Assembly: GCF_963678975.1 (NCBI RefSeq)
Contig: NC_089278.1
Span: forward strand, 11,869,479 to 11,933,478
Source: Dysidea avara
Taxonomy: Eukaryota; Porifera; Demospongiae; Dictyoceratida; Dysideidae
Length of the DNA stretch: 64,000 bases
Direction of reading: 5' to 3'
Positions 51,001 through 63,696 of this stretch are shown here, piece after piece; the stretch's first letter is position 1, and every line of letters begins with the position of its first letter. The notes under the pieces are model-generated. The model searched no databases and was not told where the DNA came from. It was given only the letters and a program-made list of their open reading frames with translations. Position numbers and translations under genes: made by a program.

Positions 51001-54000
51001 AAATATAGAAGTTCTCATATAATTCTTCAGTCTCATGAAGGTCAACGGTGGACTACTCAGTGTGATCACTATCAAATTGGACACTTTCAGCCATCTTGGA
51101 ATGCAAAATATGTAATTACCATGGACTATTTTAAGGGCGCTTAAATCGTTTCCGACCTCCTCTGCTTCCACCCTGCAAAGAGCCAAGACAGATTGCAAAC
51201 AAAACCAGTAAAACAGATGTAATCTTGGTTGGTGGAGAAAAAGTTTGTGATAAACTTAAGAACACAGACCCTAAAGAATAGAGTATTTCACAAATACATA
51301 GTATTGAGCCTTATGACTCCATGTATACAGTTGTGAATATTTTCTGTAGTGTGTGTGTGTGTGTGTTGTGTGTGTGTGATTTTACCTCTTCTTCTGCTCT
51401 TGCTAAATTTTCAAATCTGCTCTTCAAACTGCCAGCATTGCCACCTATATACACATATTTATGAACACAATGAAGGCTACAATAACAAAATAACTTACGG
51501 ACACCTCCTTTGTCTGTTTTTGGTGCACCAGTAAGAGGCTCAACATCATCAAATCCTCTGGCAGACTACACATATTATTAAAGTGATTTCTCTTTTAAGA
51601 ATTATTATACACATACATGTGTTGATTTGAGTATGAGAAGTGTTTAATCATTTAATGTGAATACATTTACAAAAACATTGTACTGGAATTAAATGGATCC
51701 AAAAGAAACAGCTGTGAGTAGTGCAAAGTTTTAAGCAGGCACATAATTTCATCATCTTTTCATCACCTTGCTAGTAGTAGCCGTTATTAAATTTCTTACC
51801 ATTTTAAATTTTGGGACTGTTGGGTGACATACACAAGTCCTGGGGTATGAGGACAATGAGGTTACAAAATTAGAGGCCTGTGCTACTGCCTAATCTGACA
51901 AAATAGATACCATTGGTGGTATTAGATGGGCAAGAAATCTCTAATATCATACTAGTCACAAGACTAACGACATACAAACTGTATGCCAGTGCCAGATGTA
52001 ATTGTGTCATTTTATATTGACAATTGATACCTTTAGTTTTTCTCTGGGTGAATCTGGAATTGACAACCTCCTCTTAATTATTCACTTTAAAGTTCTTGGC
52101 AAAAGATGCTGCAGTAGCAAATTTGTATTGTAAAAAATTTGCAAGCATGTTTGGGCTTGTATTACTTGACAAATACCACCGGATTGCTATAAAACTTAGT
52201 AATTTTGTCACTACTTGAATGATCCCTTTACTTTTAATACTATCATAGATATATGACTCCTAAACTCCTAATAGGGATTGATCACGCACCAGAAATAGCC
52301 ATATTTTGAATGTGGATGTGGTTTCTGTAATTTGTATATAATTTTAATGGGATGTTTTATAGGTCTCCCAATTAGAACTGTGAGTGAAGTGTGCCATCAC
52401 AGCCACAAGGAAGTAGTGGTGTGTGATATCAAGTTTCATTTCGATACGATAGTGGGGGTAAATATTGAAATTTCGATTTGATTTTTGATAATTTTTAGTT
52501 GTGTGGGCGGATTATATTTATAAGTATCAATTTATACACTAAAACTATTGCATAATAAGCCTAGAAAACTGGTAGACAGGCTGGCTACATTGTACAGAAC
52601 CAATCTTCATTTCTAGCGTGATTGTGCAATCACACACTAAATGCTGTAAATTTATCGAAATATTCTTCAACATTTTGATAATTATCACAAAATATTGCCC
52701 TTTTGATAAATATTGAAATCTGCTAAAGCAGTATCGAAAATTGATACGATAACGATACTGATTGATATATCGCACACCACTACAAGGATGCCATACTGCA
52801 CTGCCGCAAATCTGCACCTTGTGTTGTCAGCGAAAAGAACTGGGACATAAAGGAGGACAAAGGTAAGTCTGTGATGCGTGTATTGTACGTACTTCAGTTA
52901 GTGAAAAGGCACACCTCAGGATGAAACAACGTCAAACAGTGAAAAAAGTCAAGCCCATAGTCTTATGCAATACCAAGTTATGCTTGATCAGTTAGTTAGT
53001 TAGTCACAGCTAGTAGAAAATTCAATTAAAGAGAAGATTCCATGGAAACTTGTTGGAAAGATTTGGGGTCATTCTGAACACATTTTTGAGCTTGGTTATG
53101 CTTAACCAATACTGCCAAGCTATTTTGAAGGAAATCTGGGGCTGTTTTTGGGGTGATTTTAAAGTGTAAGAAAGCCCAAAACACCATAATCCCTAATATA
53201 CAGTACTAGAGCTGTGAAACCTTACCAAGTAAATCAAGTTATCAGTTATTTTTTCCATAACCAAATAACAGATCTGTAACTCGTATGTTTTGAGTGAATA
53301 TCATGTATGTATGTTTTGAATGTATGTTTTTACTCTTCTCATGCTTTAACATTGATATCACACAAATAGTATAGTAGTACAGGTTAATAATCACTTGGTG
53401 CCTATTACGTACTTTGGCCGCTATTAAGGCAATCTGACAAACTGTACTACTACAAATTTTAAGGTACACATAGTTTACATACTAGGTATAGCATAAAAAT
53501 TGTTACTCAGTTCAATTAACTGGGTTATGAATTGCTCAGTAACTGGTTATGATATTCTGTCCAGTTTCACAGCTCTATATAATACTACCATACTGTATGA
53601 CACAACCATTAATAGGGATTGGATATGGTGTCACGTGCCCAATATACTACTTGTACAATTGACATCACTAGTTAGATACGCTTGCTATCGCTTTAAAGAG
53701 TTACATTAAATACTAAAATTTCTTATTATTTTATGTTTTAATAGTATAATATCTAAAGTTGAGTGATATAAGCTGTTTCAGCAGAAGCCACTGACTGGCC
53801 TTTCCCACATAAGTAATTCATTACATCGTGCCATTTTGGTACTGCTTCTACACTACATTTCTGTTCCGTAATGATTGCAGAGACACTTTTGTACTGTTCT
53901 TCTTTCGTATCGCTATGTAATGGACATATGGCATGCTATCAATAACAAAAATCTTGGCAGTGTAATATTGTGTTGTTACCGATGTCATATTGCACCGAAT

Positions 54001-57000
54001 TGCATTGACCAGCAATGTGCAATAATGCATTGAGTCAGTACAATATTCACCAAGTCTGTGCATCACGGTTATTTCTGCAACCGAAGCAGGAAATAACATG
54101 AATAGCTAACACGTGTTACCGACTGCTAGACAATAAAATGGAAGTTTTCCTTAAGTTTGAGGGCTCCAGTTGAGTTGTCATAAGAGATAGAACAATAGAG
54201 GACGAGCTCAGGAATGGTATGGCACATTTTGTGTATGTGATATGATGGGCCAAGAAGGAATTGATAATGAAGGTAAAAGTTCGACAACCACACAATACCT
54301 CCTTCAAAAGTATGAAGAAAAATGGAAAAAATTTGCTGATGTTGCTAATATATAAGAAAGAACTTAAGGATGGAGACTATTTTAACAGTGGCTGTGAAGC
54401 CAGGACAGACTGCAGACGCAGGGTGTACTATCCAAGGCGGCTCGCCTAAAGTGAGGCAGTGAGCTAGTTAACAGTAACACTTATATGTAGCATAGTGCTT
54501 TTACTCGCTTGCACAGGAAGAGGAACTGACATCCAAGAGTGCTGGTAAAATTAAAAAGCCTACAAAGATTGAAGCCAATGATTTAGCAAAATTGTTCCCA
54601 TCTTCAAGTGCCATAAAGTGACCAGTCCTGAAAGACACAAAAAGGCGTAAACAGTCATGGTTACAAGACAAATGAATGCAGATCAAACAAAAGCTGCTAT
54701 TTTAAAAGAATTTGCTAAGGACTATCCATCAAATGTTATGTAACTTCGTTCAACTTCATTTTTATATGAATACAACTTCTTGAAGCACTTATGTCAGGTT
54801 CTTTACGGCAATGCAATGGCCAATAAGAGAGGAATCCTATACACAAAGGAAACAATTTTGCTCTGCATGCAGGTAGTATGTGTTATGGTAAATATTATGC
54901 ATGTATAATAACAAAGATTTTTTCACAGGCTGAGAGACTGGACACTGAGTTACTGAGTGTTGAACCAAGAGACAATCAGTACTTTTACAGTACGTTCCAT
55001 ATAATGTAATGCAACTCTTGGTTAAAAAAAACAAACAAAAACACGAGTGCACCATAAGGCATTTGAGCACCTGAGTGGATCTTGGGTGTATCTCATCCCC
55101 AAACCCACATCCACAATTTTTTATTAAACATTCCATAATGAATTTTCAATATTGTGTAATAGTTATCATTATTATACATTTCTGTATTGTTCTAATTGCT
55201 GCACGTTATTGAGTCACGTGATTAAGAATTATTGCCCCGTGTAAAGTGTTAATCATTTCACATTGGTGCCAAAACCTGGGAGGAAGAAGCAGCTATGGCA
55301 ACAAGTGGAGGATTTGCAAATCCTTGCAGGATGAAGACTCGAGGACCTGGTTCAAAAGATTTGAAGTATGCGCTGTTGCCAATGGTTGGGACACAGTGAA
55401 GATGTTGTTACGCCTTCCCACCCTTCTCAAGGGACACACCTGTGCGATATTTGATTCCCTGGACAGATACTTACGAGTATTTAAAAGCAACGCTACTGAA
55501 GCACTTGAGCCCAGACACGGAGGAGGACCACTTGACAGCTCATAAACAATTGTCTGTGAGAAAATTTAGAGAGGGTGGAAACGGAAACAGATATTTACGA
55601 GCATTTAAAAGCAGCGCTTTGGAAGCGCTTGAGCCCAGACATGGAGGAGGACCGCTTGACAGCTCATGAACAATTGCCTGTGAGAAAATTTAGAGAGGGT
55701 GGAGAGAGCATTGATGAATTGGCTCGCGATCTCGAGAGATTACTCGACAAGGCCTCTCCAGGACTGCCTGCAGCTGTGAGAGACTCAGAGCTATGCTTCC
55801 ATCTGATGAACTCTCTCCCAGAAAGGGTTGCTCTACAGTTGAAGCTGCACACTTATGTGGAGATTATTGCCAAAGCTAGAGAGCTCTGCCTGATTTACAG
55901 TACGGTAGATACTACAAGTGCAGCTAAAATTAATCATGTTGCTGAAACCACTCGTCTGGACTGGATGGAGGCTACCCTACAAAGCCTGTTTGAGCAGCTA
56001 CTAACTCTTAACATTCATCAGAAGGGGCCCACTCACTGCTTTGTTTGTGGGAGGCTAGGCCACATCGCAAAGAATTTCAGAGCATGGTGAACTCCACCAG
56101 CAACTGCTGCCTGCTTCAGATGTGGGAACCTGGCTCGCAACTGTTGGCAGCAGGGAAACGGGAGACCAGAACATGCAAGCATGGAGTGCTCCCCCTTGCA
56201 AGTGAATGCTCGCACAACACAACAACACAAAACATTCCAGAAATGAAACACCGTGCACACAACATAGTTAGGCTTGCATACACAACAGGGAAGGTAAATG
56301 GCCAAGTGATGCAAATGCTCCTAGATTCAGGTGCCTCCTATTCTGCTGTCAGCAAACATGTTCAAATTGACCAACTGCAACCAGGACAGTGTACCCAACT
56401 GGTCAATGCTGATGGCAGAGTATTTCAGCCTTTAGGCACATCAACCATGATTATTACCTTAGGGGAACTCTCAGTAAACTACACATAGTTGTGGAGCAGT
56501 TATTTGTACCCATCATACTAGGCTGTGACTTCTTATCACAATATGGCCTCATTCTAGACATCCAGGGAAGAACAGTGTACCGGTTAGGATCCCCAGACTT
56601 CCTGAACGTTAATAGCGTAGAAATGTGTGGTCCTCTAGTCATGGATAATGAGCTGCCTCAGGCTGTGCCCTGTAGGAGCACTGGTTCCTGTCACCTTGAC
56701 CTTCCCAACAATGTACATCCTGCACTCACACACACATTGTCAATGAATACAACACACTCTTCTCACAACAGATAGAATGCACCAACATTACACAGCACAC
56801 CATTGACACTGGTGACTCTCCACCAGTTAAAGTACCATCCTGCCCCATACTCTTCCATTATGTAGACCGTGTCCAACAGCAGCTGGCTGACATGGCCCAA
56901 GAAGGTATCACAAGGCCAAGCAGCAGCCCCTGGTGTGCCCCAGCAGTATGTACCCAAGTCAAATGGGGAAATACGAATGTGTGTTGACTTTGTCCAACTT

Positions 57001-60000
57001 GAATGCAGAAGATTCATACCCAGTCCCTAGAGCTGATGGACTTCACCATTGTTTGGCAGGCAAGCAGATCTTAGATTTGAGAAGCACATATTGGCAATTC
57101 CCTATGCACCAGTTTTCCATCAAGAAGACTGATTTAAGCCCAGGGCCCGGATACGGCCTGTGGGAGTTTGTGGTGATGCAATATGGGTTGACAGGAGCCA
57201 CTCAAACCTGCCAGAGAGGACTTGACGAGATCTTTTGTGAGTGTCACGATTGTGTGAATAACTACGAGGATGATATTATTATTATTGTCTTTTCAGTTGA
57301 CATACACTCTCACAAGGAATATTTGCGACGGGTGTTGGGGTAACTTAAGACAGCTGTTCTGCGAGGTTCCAAGTGCCTCCTGGGGCAAAGCTCCATCACA
57401 CACCTGGGCTTCCACTACTCTGCAAAAGGAGTGACACCCTCTGCTGACAAAACTAAAACAATAGCTGAGTGGCCAATACCCAAGTCCTCCAAAGAGCCTC
57501 AGTCCTTTTTAAGCCTTGTTAATTTCTACAGAAACTTTGTCATTGGCTTTGCAAACATAGCTGCTCCACTCAACAACCACCAGTTGCTGATCCAAATTCA
57601 GTACCCACTTCATTTAGTTGGAGAAAATCCCCCCTGCATCATTACAAGCAACTATGGCATCAGCTGACAATGACAGATTCAATCCTGTATAGAATGATGA
57701 AATCTCCCACCATGGTAGAGGAGAAAAGATTGGTCATTGTTCCTCTGTCTTTACAGCAACGATTTTTAGTAGAAGCACATGACTCATGCAAACTGCCTAC
57801 TGGGTTGGCATGGCCAAGGAGGTACGTAGGCCATTACTGTAGCCACTGCAAAACATGCCAGGCCACCAAGGCCCACCCTGCAACTTCGAGAGCCACATCC
57901 TTGCAGATCTTTGCAAGGCCTTCCGAATTACCAAATCTCAAACCACACCATATCATCCAAATGGAGACTGCAGGGGATTGGGAAGAACATCTTCAACTAC
58001 TCTTGTTTGCACATCGCACAACAAAACACTCTTCCACAGGCTTAAGAATTATTGCCTCATGCAAGTTCGAGTGCTAATCATTTCACAATTGTACGAATGT
58101 CTACTTATATATATTTTAATTGTAAGTCCTCAGTAGTCTTTGCAGGCTTTTATTTTTATTTTTTACAATCTATTATTGAACAGAGAGTGCCAGCGGTGAA
58201 TTCCATTAGTGCAGAGCTCCAGCTGCGTACAATTAATGTAGTGCAATTTACCCTAGGGAACTGCTTATTAGACCTGCTTATAAACCAGGTGCGTGCCCAT
58301 ATCTGCCAAGAGACTGACTGTGGGTGAGAGCCTAGTTTTCTGAAGTTATTTTCAAAAACTCATGTGTATGTACATACGTATGTTTGAAGACTAATTACTA
58401 AAGACTTTAATAATAGGTAATATGAAGCAAGATAACTGCACCGTTTCATGTGCTTCATCACTGGCAGTTCTGTAATGATTGCCAAGGATCACTGCTTCAT
58501 TCAACAGTTTAGACAAGCTAGAAAGAAGACTGATTGACCACACATGCCCATGCGTCTTGGAATTTAGGTCATATCAATGTACATCGAATTTGAAGAATTC
58601 TCAGAGTACAATGCTAGCCAGTGAAGCATTATGGATATACACGGTTACCATCATCAATTTGTATGTAAATCAACGTGTGATCACACCTGGCTTAGTTGTT
58701 CTTATGGCAAGTGTACCGAGGATTGTGGAACAACCACTCCTCCTTTGTTTTCATCTTCATTGTCATCTCCAAATGAATCACTTGTATCATCAGCCCCAAT
58801 ATGCTTCATTCACTCTGTTGAAAAAAATCAAATGTAGATATGCAATAAAGAACTGATTAGGGGTCATGCCATGTGCAGTTCTTATTTCACAGCTATTCCA
58901 TCTTTAATGAAACTGTTATAGAACAGAATTTATCTTTGGTAGATAATTTATAAAACATAGCGAAAAGCAAATAGATGAATTTCATTTGTAGCATCCAAGA
59001 GGTATTGATGTTCCATCAAATGGTAATATAACCTTGTGACACATCTATACATCATAATCCTTTAGTGTTTTTAAACAAAATGAAAGGTAAGAACCAACGT
59101 CTTTTGAGATGCAGCTTAGCACTGCAGTCATATGATCTTTGTATTAAGCATATTCCTTAGTTATTAGGGTTTTTGTTGTAGGGTTCTTATTGTGTATGCA
59201 TCTTTCTTTATGTGGGGCGTGTGATAGTGTGTTACTGATACTATAAGAGAGGCGCATCCCAGTGTGGGACACGGCACTAATTAGAGTAACTGAAGTGACA
59301 CGTTGTATCGTGTACAGTCAGGTCCATAACACTGATGAAACCTGATAGTTGTTGTTTGCTTGAGAGTCTAACCTATCAACATACAATTGCCAATGTTCTC
59401 CAATTCTTCTTAACCAACCTAACAATTCTGTGAACTCAGTAGAATAGTGCTTGAGAATGTATGTATTACTTTCACTTTGCTGCCCACATTCCTCTAAGAA
59501 ACTATAGAATTTTGAAAGTGATCTCGTAAGTAAGATATGTTTGAAATGAATACTTTCAATTACATATTGGGAAAATCCTTCATTACACATTGCAAGTGAG
59601 CTGGTCATAAAAAGCTGTTAATTTCTTCAAAGAATGTCTCCCATCCTCACAATACCTGTCCCTCACAATACCTGTCCCTCAGATCTGTCAGTTATGTTAG
59701 CTGTTATAGCATTAGCCATAAAGTTAGCTGTCCATGAACTGTACCCATGGCTGTTTCTCAACAAAGGTTTCTGCTCAGGATGCAAAAATCACCAGTCACG
59801 GCATGTCCGCCATTTATGTCATGGAGGGGTGAAGACACTCTTGCACAAGCTCATATTGTACCAACTCAATGTATCAATGCACTGACTCAATGTATTACTA
59901 GCCAGTGCAATATGACATCCGAGTCAATGTAATACGACATTGATAATGATGCAATATAACATCACTAACAGTCAGAAATGCAATTTGATTTTTGTTACTA

Positions 60001-60722
60001 ATGGTATGCCATATGGGCGGAACATAGCTGAAGATGAAGTATAATGGCCACTGCACTTTTCAGTAATTGATTATTGGGGTGCACATTCAGACACATAAAT
60101 AATTTTATTGCACCATTCTTTCTTTTGATGCACTATGTGTGGGTTCATTAGCCATAACTATGCTATGCTATTTAAAAGTAAGCAAACAATTAGAAGGAAA
60201 AATTTGAAATTTTAAGTTGGATTAGGAATTAAAGAATAAAAAGAGGGAATAGCAAAAAGTAGTGAAACAAGAGAGGAAGCCTATACCTGTAAATATACTA
60301 ATGGACAATTAATCCCTAAATCAGTAATTTAGACTGAATTAGGAAATTAGACTGAATTAGGGATTAAAAGTCCATTAGCATATATCTGCAGGCATAGGCA
60401 ACTCTCTTGTTTCACTACTTTTTTTATTCTTTGATCCCTAATCCAACTTCTACTTGTATTTATACAACTGAGTACAAAAACTGACTTTATTAGTGGCACT
60501 ACAATAAAAACAAGAGTCATCTTAACTGCGTGATGGGATACCACATTAACTACATACCCCGAGTGTCCATGCACTTATTTATTACACAATCTATAATATA
60601 AATATTCTCACCTTATCTTGACGGTCAGCCTGGACACCATATTTCCCTCCAAATCCTTTACTAGCATCAGTTTGTGACTCGTGTTTGGACAAGTCTGACT
60701 GATAATCCCATCCAGCTGCAGA
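45040..60722 (-). CDS. CTTN: Cortactin, 3' seven exons (5' part beyond window)
   Basis: Exons 60722-60612, 51565-51499, 51444-51386, 47060-46965, 46686-46429, 45450-45333 and 45173-45040 join in phase to 280 residues. The first exon is exactly one 37-residue cortactin repeat ([31 protein letters not shown]). The next starts a partial repeat. A basic/acidic helix follows ([32 protein letters not shown]), then a Pro/Glu-rich linker with an (EP)n run and tyrosine motifs (NLYDV, DLYDD, ALYED) that may be kinase sites. A C-terminal SH3 ends the protein ([31 protein letters not shown]). Cortactin binds F-actin through the repeats and activates Arp2/3 through an N-terminal acidic region not in this window. 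HS1 is the alternative name in vertebrates. Confidence 0.9.
45892..46222. mobile_element. hAT-like MITE (CAGGGGCGGATCCAG family), copy 2
   Basis: 331 bp in a cortactin intron. Ends CAGGGGCGAATCCAG and CTGGATCTGCCCCTG; flanks CTAAG on both sides (5 bp). Internal double CTCTAATAGAGCAGTCA motif as in copy 1. Confidence 0.78.
47061..51385. other. Cortactin intron with transposon debris
   Basis: 4.3 kb intron. Contents include a hAT-like end fragment near 49430-49560 (ACCGATTATTGG and ACCGATATCGCTACCGATAT), a TE-like ORF fragment at 50164-50510 and a TG microsatellite at about 51345-51380. No further cortactin exon is needed, as flanking exons join in phase. Confidence 0.55.
50164..50510 (+). pseudogene. 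Transposon-type ORF fragment
   Basis: Plus-strand segment [20 protein letters not shown] up to a donor at 50257, then an acceptor at about 50355 and [18 protein letters not shown], with a frame change before [14 protein letters not shown]. It has the look of a decayed transposon-encoded protein; I cannot name it. Confidence 0.4.
52414..52782. mobile_element. hAT-like MITE (TAGTGGTGTG ends)
   Basis: 369 bp with inverted ends TAGTGGTGTGTGATAT and ATATCGCACACCACTA. Flanks CAAGGAAG and CAAGGATG match at 7 of 8 positions. Sits in the long cortactin intron. Confidence 0.75.
55244..58089 (+). mobile_element. Ty3/gypsy-type LTR retrotransposon, decayed
   Basis: The 5' LTR ends GTTAATCATTTCACA at about 55260, followed by a primer-binding-site-like TTGGTGCCAAAACC. 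The 3' LTR remnant ends the same way at about 58089. Between them are gag pieces with an Arg/Glu-rich region and two CCHC knuckles (the first lacks its last Cys), a protease with LLDSGAS (about 56322), reverse transcriptase pieces with NYEDD in place of the usual YxDD context (about 57260), RT-connection sequence, and integrase zinc-binding and late integrase pieces (CKTCQATKA). Frame changes, stops, a missing RNase H/early integrase part and a truncated 3' LTR make it dead. It is antisense to cortactin, within the 9-kb intron. Confidence 0.85.
55461..55706 (+). repeat. Direct duplication of about 122 bp inside gag
   Basis: Two adjacent copies, each containing TTACGAG(T/C)ATTTAAAAGC, GAGCCCAGACA and GAGAAAATTTAGAGAGGG, differ at several sites. 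The duplication shifts the gag frame, so it arose after or during decay of the element. Confidence 0.75.
58090..60611. other. Remaining cortactin intron
   Basis: 2.5 kb between the retrotransposon and the cortactin repeat exon. I see one palindromic element (60209-60450) and AT-rich sequence, no supported exon. Confidence 0.55.
60209..60450. repeat. Palindromic MITE-like element
   Basis: About 240 bp. Arms share AAGTTGGATTAGG, AGTAGTGAAACAAGAGAG and GCTAATGGAC/CTAATGGAC with small indels. No flanking duplication identified. It ends 160 bp from the cortactin exon. Confidence 0.7.
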
Positions 60723-61137
60723 CTAAAAACAACCACAAAACCCAGTACATGTTAATAACTTATTGCTATATACAGTGGCACTTCTATAATATATTAATTT
60801 AAAATTTATTTATTAAGGCTTTACAGCACAAGTGCTGACGGTCGGTAGTTAAGTTTGTGGATAGCCTTGTCCACTTTGTTCTTGGTTAGCATAAAGGACA
60901 GTTTCTGAGGTCCCTATAGAACTCTACCGATACAATTTTACCTCTGGAAAAGGACAACCTCCTTATAACAATATCAAAATCAGTTGGTCTATTATATCTT
61001 TAAACAGGCTGTAGGACCAGGTGTCTTGCAGAGGCCACAGGCTGAGGTACAATCAATTGTGGGTGGGTAGCCAAGCCAACATATCATTTGAGGGGTTCTA
61101 AATAACATAGAAATCAAGTGTCAGCTCGTTCTATGTA

Positions 61138-61367
61138 CAGTGAATCCTCACTAATCTGAACAGCTCTGTTTTCAAGTTGACAAAGGTCTGTTCAGATTAA
61201 CGAATTTGTTTGGATTAGTGAACCCACTGACTATATACAGAACCCAGTTCAATTACTCTAATAGAACATACACTTGTTTGCAAAGTACTCTGATAGAACA
61301 GTCATTTGTACTGTTCAAATTAGCAAGTGTTTGGATTACTGGAGTTTGGATTAGTGAGGATCCACTG
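61138..61367. mobile_element. Pogo/Tigger-like MITE with TA flanks
   Basis: 230 bp. Inverted ends CAGTGAATCCTCACTAATCT and its partner CAGTGGATCCTCACTAATCC, flanked by TA on each side (61136-61137, 61368-61369). Contains CTCTAATAGAACATACA and CTCTGATAGAACAGTCA. Confidence 0.82.
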
Positions 61368-61524
61368 TACTTTAAAATTTTTTCCCTAGGCGAGAAAGTG
61401 AAAACTGTGGCTGCTAGTATTCTCTTCAAGTTGATGATATTAATGCTACACCGTGACATTGGTATATCAAGTAATGCTAGACAGCACTTGTGCTGTAACT
61501 AGACAGCACTTGTGCTGTAAAGCA

Positions 61525-62085
61525 TTAATAAATAAACTAGTGTCCATTTGGTTCTACTTCGGGTACTAAGAGATAATGAGTTACTCTCTAGAATTCCTAT
61601 GGATATAATTACATGAAAATAACAAGGAGAAAACATCCTGACCACCTGGTAGACTCCTGTAAGCGTTCGAGCGTAAATCAGATGGCTGCAGGTTCGAGGA
61701 TACCTAGGTCCAGTCATGGATTTTTTCTCCTTTCTCCAACTTTTCAAACACACCTTAAGTAGTTTAATAAATAAACTAGTGTCCATTTGGTTCTACTTCG
61801 GGTACTTAAAGATAATGAGTTACTCTCTAGAATTCCTATGGATATAATTACATGAAAATAACAAGGAGAAAACATCCTGACCACCCGGTAGACTCCTGTA
61901 AGCGTTCGAGCGTAAATCAGATGGCTGCAGGTCCGAGGCCACCTAGGTCCAGTCATGGATTTTTTCTCCTTTCTCCAACTTTTCAAACACACCTTAAGTA
62001 GCTAAAGTCTTTGAGCAGGCTGTAGGACCAGGTGTCCTACAGACCTTCAGCACTTGTGCTGTAAAGCATTAATAAATAAATAATA
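61525..62085 (+). repeat. Tandemly duplicated SINE-like element
   Basis: Two units of 239 bp (61525-61763 and 61764 on), almost identical, each with GTTCGAGCGTAAATC and a B-box-like GGTTCGAGG or GGTCCGAGG, then CCTAGGTCCAGTCATGG. The second unit continues into the family tail CACTTGTGCTGTAAAGC and an AATAA-rich end. tRNA origin is inference from the B-box; no clear A-box was verified. Confidence 0.6.
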
Positions 62086-62691
62086 AAAAAATAAATAAAA
62101 ACGAATGGCAATGATGTTTATCTTGCCTGGAAAGTAAGCTAACAAGTCAAATAAACACATGGGCTTGATCATGTACAGGTTACTAACTATTTTAGTATCC
62201 TCACTACAGGTCTCTGTTGCCTCAGACATCAGTTGCATAAAGAGAAGATAAAATGTACAGTGTCCTTTATATGGAGGGTCCCTTAATAGAAGTTCCACTG
62301 CATATGACAGGGCCAGCAAAAAAAAACTGGACATTTGGGCACATAAAAATTCACCTACTTTTTCAAACTTTCACTTTTTATTCCATTACACTATGGCCAT
62401 ACAAATTTCAGCACTTACTAAACTGCTAAGTAGCTCTGTAGTATAAGTTAGAGAATGTACTTGTAGCTATTCCACCCAGGTGATTATATATGCGTAGTAA
62501 CTATATAATACCTATATTGCACTAATCACATGCACATTTGATTGTAACACATGCAGCACATGCATACATGATGTAACAATAAGTAACGTGATGAAGGATT
62601 ATTCGAGAACTTGATTAGTTGTATTGGCACGTGTATGGATGAACTATTGTATTGTTGATTGAATGAACTGTGTGTATTACATTGGTAACAG

Positions 62692-63696
62692 ATGATGGCT
62701 GTGTCACAGGCTAAACACATTAGTTTGCCCAGTATGTTTTCAAGTGGAAACATTTCGGAGTGGTTTGCGCGATTTGACATTTGCTCCAAGGCTAATGGAT
62801 GGAATGACGAGACTAAAGCACTCAAATTGCCTACGCTACTCGAGGGAGAGGCACTAGCATCATGGCTAGAGTTGTCGGAAGAGCGACAAGGCGATTTTAA
62901 GATAGCGAAAGAAAAGCTTGTTGGCAAAATGACACCGTTGCCCTTTACGGCTTTGGAAGAGTTTCACGCCCGGAAGATGCGCCCAGGAGAGGCGCTGTCA
63001 TTGTTTACCCAGGACTTAAAGCAACTTTTACAGACTGCCATGTCAGGATTAGACAAGAAAGCTGGTGAACAGATGTTGATTCATCAGTTTTTGACAGGTT
63101 TACCAACCACAATTAGTCGGCAGCTACGTGCGACAGGTGAGACAAATGAACTCGATAAGGTGGTGGAACGGGCTCGCCTTTTAATGACAATCGACAACCA
63201 GGACCTTCTGCATAGTGTAGCCGCTACAGGGACTTCTTCAGTACCCAATCAGCCAAATAAAGTAACTCGTTTAATGGACCAGATGGAATCGCTCACGCAG
63301 CAAGTACCAGCCCTTACAACACTCAAGTCAACTAACTCACGGTATCGTCCAGGACCAGTACGATGCTTTAACTGCCAAGGCTTACGCCACCTGCAACGGA
63401 ACTGCCCTAGTCCTCCTTACCAAGGCCGACAACCAAGATTTTCTCGAGGCTGTTTCAACCCGGACACATTCAAAAAGAGTGCCCGCAGCAGGGAAACGGG
63501 GAAGGGACATCTGGAATGGGTCATCGGCGTCCCAAACCCTAACTGTAGACCCACCCACTTCCATAGTTACTGTAGCTACAATCAAAACAGATGCAGCAGT
63601 CATTCAGGCCTACTTTGGAAACAAGTCAACAGAAATGATGTTGGATTCTGGTTCAGCAGTATCACTGGTAAGGCAAGATATTGTCAAGAGTTCTAA
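62692..63696 (+). CDS. Gag of a second Ty3/gypsy element
   Basis: 334 residues. The N-terminal half is a retrotransposon gag (capsid-like) region (SEWFARFDICSKANGW, LLEGEALASWLELSE) and the C-terminal part has one CCHC knuckle (CFNCQGLRHLQRNC). A second knuckle near 63450 is damaged: CFN is followed out of frame by GHIQKEC, as if bases were lost. The Met at 62692 follows a possible primer-binding TTGGTAACAG at 62681. Gag packages the RNA and forms the particle in this class. Confidence 0.8.
   Translation: MMAVSQAKHISLPSMFSSGNISEWFARFDICSKANGWNDETKALKLPTLLEGEALASWLELSEERQGDFKIAKEKLVGKMTPLPFTALEEFHARKMRPGEALSLFTQDLKQLLQTAMSGLDKKAGEQMLIHQFLTGLPTTISRQLRATGETNELDKVVERARLLMTIDNQDLLHSVAATGTSSVPNQPNKVTRLMDQMESLTQQVPALTTLKSTNSRYRPGPVRCFNCQGLRHLQRNCPSPPYQGRQPRFSRGCFNPDTFKKSARSRETGKGHLEWVIGVPNPNCRPTHFHSYCSYNQNRCSSHSGLLWKQVNRNDVGFWFSSITGKARYCQEF

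Noticed and set aside
61655-61720. tRNA gene suggested by GGTTCGAGG
   Set aside because: No cloverleaf or clear A-box; the motif belongs to a repeated SINE-like unit.
61499-61992. Two similar minus-strand ORFs of 95 and 82 codons
   Set aside because: They are the two tandem SINE-like units read backwards.
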